A stretch of 8,615 bases of DNA from CALKWS01 sp048594865 (lineage in GTDB: Bacteria > Actinomycetota > Actinomycetes > Actinomycetales > Beutenbergiaceae). Location: the NCBI GenBank assembly GCA_048594865.1, contig JBMDWZ010000212.1, positions 1 through 8,615 on the forward strand, given 5' to 3'. Within the stretch, counting starts at the first letter, position 1, and each line of letters begins with the position of its first letter. A model generated the notes under the pieces. It was not told where the DNA came from. It saw only the letters and a list, made by a program, of their open reading frames with translations, and did no database searches. The position numbers and the translations under genes were made by a program. Shown piece by piece: positions 6,295 to 8,615 of the stretch.

Positions 6295-8615
6295 ATGCCC
6301 AAGCCCGTCCTTAGCCCCATATCTCGCCGGGCCGTGTTAGCCGGGGTGGGGGCGGCTTCTATCGCCGCCTTCGCTGCCCGTGGTCTGCACGGTGCAGCAA
6401 CCGCCCACGCCACCTCGGAGGGCAACGTGTTGCCCCTAGTCGACGCACTCGATGCAGAACCCGATCGAACGACGTTCGACGACACCGAGCACGTCTTTGC
6501 GGCCTACCTCACCGTCGTCGCGCCTATCGCTAACAGCATTCGCGATGAGGATCCGCACTTCGGGTGGATGGAGGACGGTTGGTGGCGCTCCCCGGAGCAG
6601 CCGTATAACGCTCGGGAAATGGAGCAGGTGGCCACCCTCACCTGGTTCCTCACTCATGACCGCCCGTGGAACCCGTACTTCGGTGACGCCAAACTCCGCG
6701 ACCGAATCGAGGCCGCGTTGGGTTTCTACCTCGATAGCCAACTCCCAGACGGCTCATGGTCGGAATACGACTGGGAGGTCCCGCACCTGGCCCCCACTGG
6801 TTTTGGCAGTGTCGCGTTGACGACGACGTATCGATACTTGAGGGAAGCTGACCAGCTGACTCAGTGGTTGCCCGAAATCGAGTCCACCGTCAAGGCCTCG
6901 AGCTCATGGCTCGTGGACCGTTCCCTTCCGCACTGGCGCCAACCAACGCCGTACACGAACCAGGTGGTGGCGGGATTGGTCGGTGCCAGCATGACGGCCG
7001 ACCTCTTCGATGATGAGGATCTGGCCGCGCAGGTGTCGCAGTGCTGGGAAGTGTTGCGCGTGCACGGGATCTCCGATGCTGGCCACAGTCACGAACCACT
7101 GGGATACGACTTCGACTATTCCTTCATCGTGGCGATCCCGGACCTGGCCGAGGGGTACCTGTCCGGTTTCAGTGAACCGGTGGAGATGGCGCGGTCCATG
7201 GCCGACTTCATCAGCTATGCGAGCGTGCTGGAGCCGGACCGTGCGGGCTACCTGCACTGGAGTGCGGCGTCTGCTCGGATCCCTGCTTTCACCCTCGAAC
7301 TGGAGCCCAATGAGGTCAAGGACCGGACCTCCCTTGGCAGGGCGCTGATTAGCGAGATCCCGGGACTGGCGGCTTTTCATCCGACCGAGGATGAGATCTT
7401 CGCGGCCCGCGAAGCGTGGAAGTCGAATCCTGGCCCGATCGTGCCGCTGGAGAAGAAGAGCACCTCACCTCGCACATGGATGCACAGCAGCAAGGCGCCG
7501 TTGGGGGTCACCGAGTCCGAACGCGAGAGTGCCATCGCCGATCTGCCCTACCTCGCCTCGGACAGGTTCACCGAGTTTCGTCAGGCGGGGTCGGTCGACC
7601 TCGACTACCTCTTTGTCCGGCGCCCCTCGTACTACATCGCCACGTTGCTGGGCCGGCGTCACGGCTATAACCGGCTGCGCATGGGACCCGGTTTGTTGTG
7701 GCACCCGGCGATGGGCACGGTCGTTCATGTCTTGAACAGCAACGATGAGGATGCGTGGGGTCCGTTCCCGCAGCGATCCTCGGTGAGCCAAGTCGAGGTG
7801 GCGCGCACGTACTACGCCGAGCCTTACCGCGAGGGTGGGACGGTGCCGGCCGATCAGATCGGCGCCCTCGGGTCGGACTTCAGCGTCGCCTACCTCGATC
7901 GGACCAACGACAGCCACGTGGTGTTGTCCTTCTTCGACGACTCGGTGGTGCAGAACATCGAGACCGGCAGTCCCGGACGTGCGGTCACTCCACTTCTGCT
8001 TCAACCGGGCGACCTCATCACCTTTTCCGACGGAACCGAGGCCACGTACGGCGACTCGGTCGATCTTGCCTCGATCACGGGATTCCGGCTGGAGCGTGGA
8101 GCGGGTGTCCTAGCGGTGGACTTTGACCGCCCGGGCTCACTCACCCTGGACACCACCGACCGGGTGCGCATTGAGGACTCCCGGCGGCAACACCTCATCC
8201 GATTCGACCACGAAGGGTCGCTGCAGACCACCTATGCCTTTGCCGAGGCGACGGAAACGGCATCGCAAGCACCGGCGTCGGGCGAACTCAGCTCGAACAA
8301 CGGACACCGCGGCACGGACGATGGCAATTACGACATCACGATGAACCTGTGGTGGGGAGTCAATGCCCACTCGATGCGTCTGTTCGAGAATGGGAAGTCG
8401 ATTGCGCACCGCTACCTGGTCGCAGATTCACCGCAAGCACAGTCCATCACGGTGCCGATTCGAGGGCGCCATAACGGGTCCTATGAGTACACCGCGGAGC
8501 TAACCAACGCTGCCGGCTCGGTACAGGCCCGCGGCATTACCGTCGAGGTTCGCCAAGCCGATCCGGGTCCCGTGGACCTCTCGCATGACAACCATTCACA
8601 CGCCTCAGATTTCAC
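6295..8615 (+). CDS. Tat-exported polysaccharide lyase-like protein (PL8-like), 3' end beyond window
   Basis: The frame is open to the last base, giving 773 codons without a stop. Residues 10-28 are a twin-arginine signal (SRRAVLAG, then a hydrophobic stretch) with an AHA cleavage site before T40. Residues 60-390 are mainly helical, with QLPDGSW at 149-155 as in alpha/alpha-toroid enzymes. From about 430 the sequence turns beta-rich, opening with DLDYLFVRRPSYYIA (435-449), like the start of the PL8 beta-sandwich. Candidate catalytic residues are N222, H266, Y271, Y275 and R328. H-to-Y spacings of 5 and 9, and Y275 to R328 of 53, closely follow what I recall for chondroitinase AC (N175, H225, Y234, R288). 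Residues 678-752 (NLWWGVNAH, LFENG, NGSYEYTAEL) resemble the Ig/FnIII-like N-terminal domain of chitinase A. A His/Asp-rich linker follows. The likely role is extracellular cleavage of a uronate-containing or other acidic polysaccharide. Lyase class is inferred; another alpha-toroid enzyme remains possible. Confidence 0.85.
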   Translation, partial: MPKPVLSPISRRAVLAGVGAASIAAFAARGLHGAATAHATSEGNVLPLVDALDAEPDRTTFDDTEHVFAAYLTVVAPIANSIRDEDPHFGWMEDGWWRSPEQPYNAREMEQVATLTWFLTHDRPWNPYFGDAKLRDRIEAALGFYLDSQLPDGSWSEYDWEVPHLAPTGFGSVALTTTYRYLREADQLTQWLPEIESTVKASSSWLVDRSLPHWRQPTPYTNQVVAGLVGASMTADLFDDEDLAAQVSQCWEVLRVHGISDAGHSHEPLGYDFDYSFIVAIPDLAEGYLSGFSEPVEMARSMADFISYASVLEPDRAGYLHWSAASARIPAFTLELEPNEVKDRTSLGRALISEIPGLAAFHPTEDEIFAAREAWKSNPGPIVPLEKKSTSPRTWMHSSKAPLGVTESERESAIADLPYLASDRFTEFRQAGSVDLDYLFVRRPSYYIATLLGRRHGYNRLRMGPGLLWHPAMGTVVHVLNSNDEDAWGPFPQRSSVSQVEVARTYYAEPYREGGTVPADQIGALGSDFSVAYLDRTNDSHVVLSFFDDSVVQNIETGSPGRAVTPLLLQPGDLITFSDGTEATYGDSVDLASITGFRLERGAGVLAVDFDRPGSLTLDTTDRVRIEDSRRQHLIRFDHEGSLQTTYAFAEATETASQAPASGELSSNNGHRGTDDGNYDITMNLWWGVNAHSMRLFENGKSIAHRYLVADSPQAQSITVPIRGRHNGSYEYTAELTNAAGSVQARGITVEVRQADPGPVDLSHDNHSHASDF

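Noticed and set aside
1..8615. CRISPR arrays, tRNA or rRNA genes, insertion sequences, riboswitches or phage genes.
   Set aside because: I saw no regularly spaced repeats, transposase-like frames, terminal inverted repeats or structured RNA signatures in the short intergenic spaces.

Overview
This window looks like part of a carbohydrate-uptake and polysaccharide-degradation locus from a high-GC Gram-positive bacterium (Actinomycetota). Four things point there: GC-rich codon use, a LacI-family regulator, a sugar ABC importer (lipoprotein plus two permeases) with no ATPase gene beside it, and a Tat-exported enzyme. I cannot name the genus. All six genes lie on the + strand, close together, and no gene-free stretch exceeds about 190 bases.

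Layout. Bases 1-117 are the control region of the regulator gene. They hold two perfect palindromes with the same TGCGCA core (35-48 and 63-78), good candidate LacI-type operators. The LacI-family regulator (118-1215) overlaps by 4 bases a GTG-started FAD-dependent oxidoreductase (1212-2834). A 187-base spacer follows. It has GCATTCA/TGAATGC half-sites resembling the upstream palindromes, then an A-rich leader. Next come a tightly packed importer: lipoprotein solute-binding protein (3022-4341), MalF-like permease (4341-5276, 1-base overlap) and MalG-like permease (5266-6210, 11-base overlap). After 84 bases, a Tat-exported lyase-like protein starts at 6295 and is still open at the window end (8615).

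How the parts fit (inference). The secreted protein would cut a polysaccharide outside the cell. Its residue spacing (N222, H266, Y271, Y275, R328, then an RRP motif) resembles the polysaccharide lyase 8 fold and catalytic set, although overall it is diverged. The lipoprotein and permeases would import the oligosaccharides, probably energised by a shared MsiK-type ATPase encoded elsewhere. The FAD enzyme, translationally coupled to the regulator, would oxidise a sugar or derivative inside the cell; its substrate is unknown. The LacI-family protein would repress the set until an inducer appears. The most notable points are the lyase-like catalytic pattern in a diverged protein with a chitinase-type Ig-like C-terminal domain, the regulator-oxidoreductase coupling, and the shared half-sites in the two control regions.
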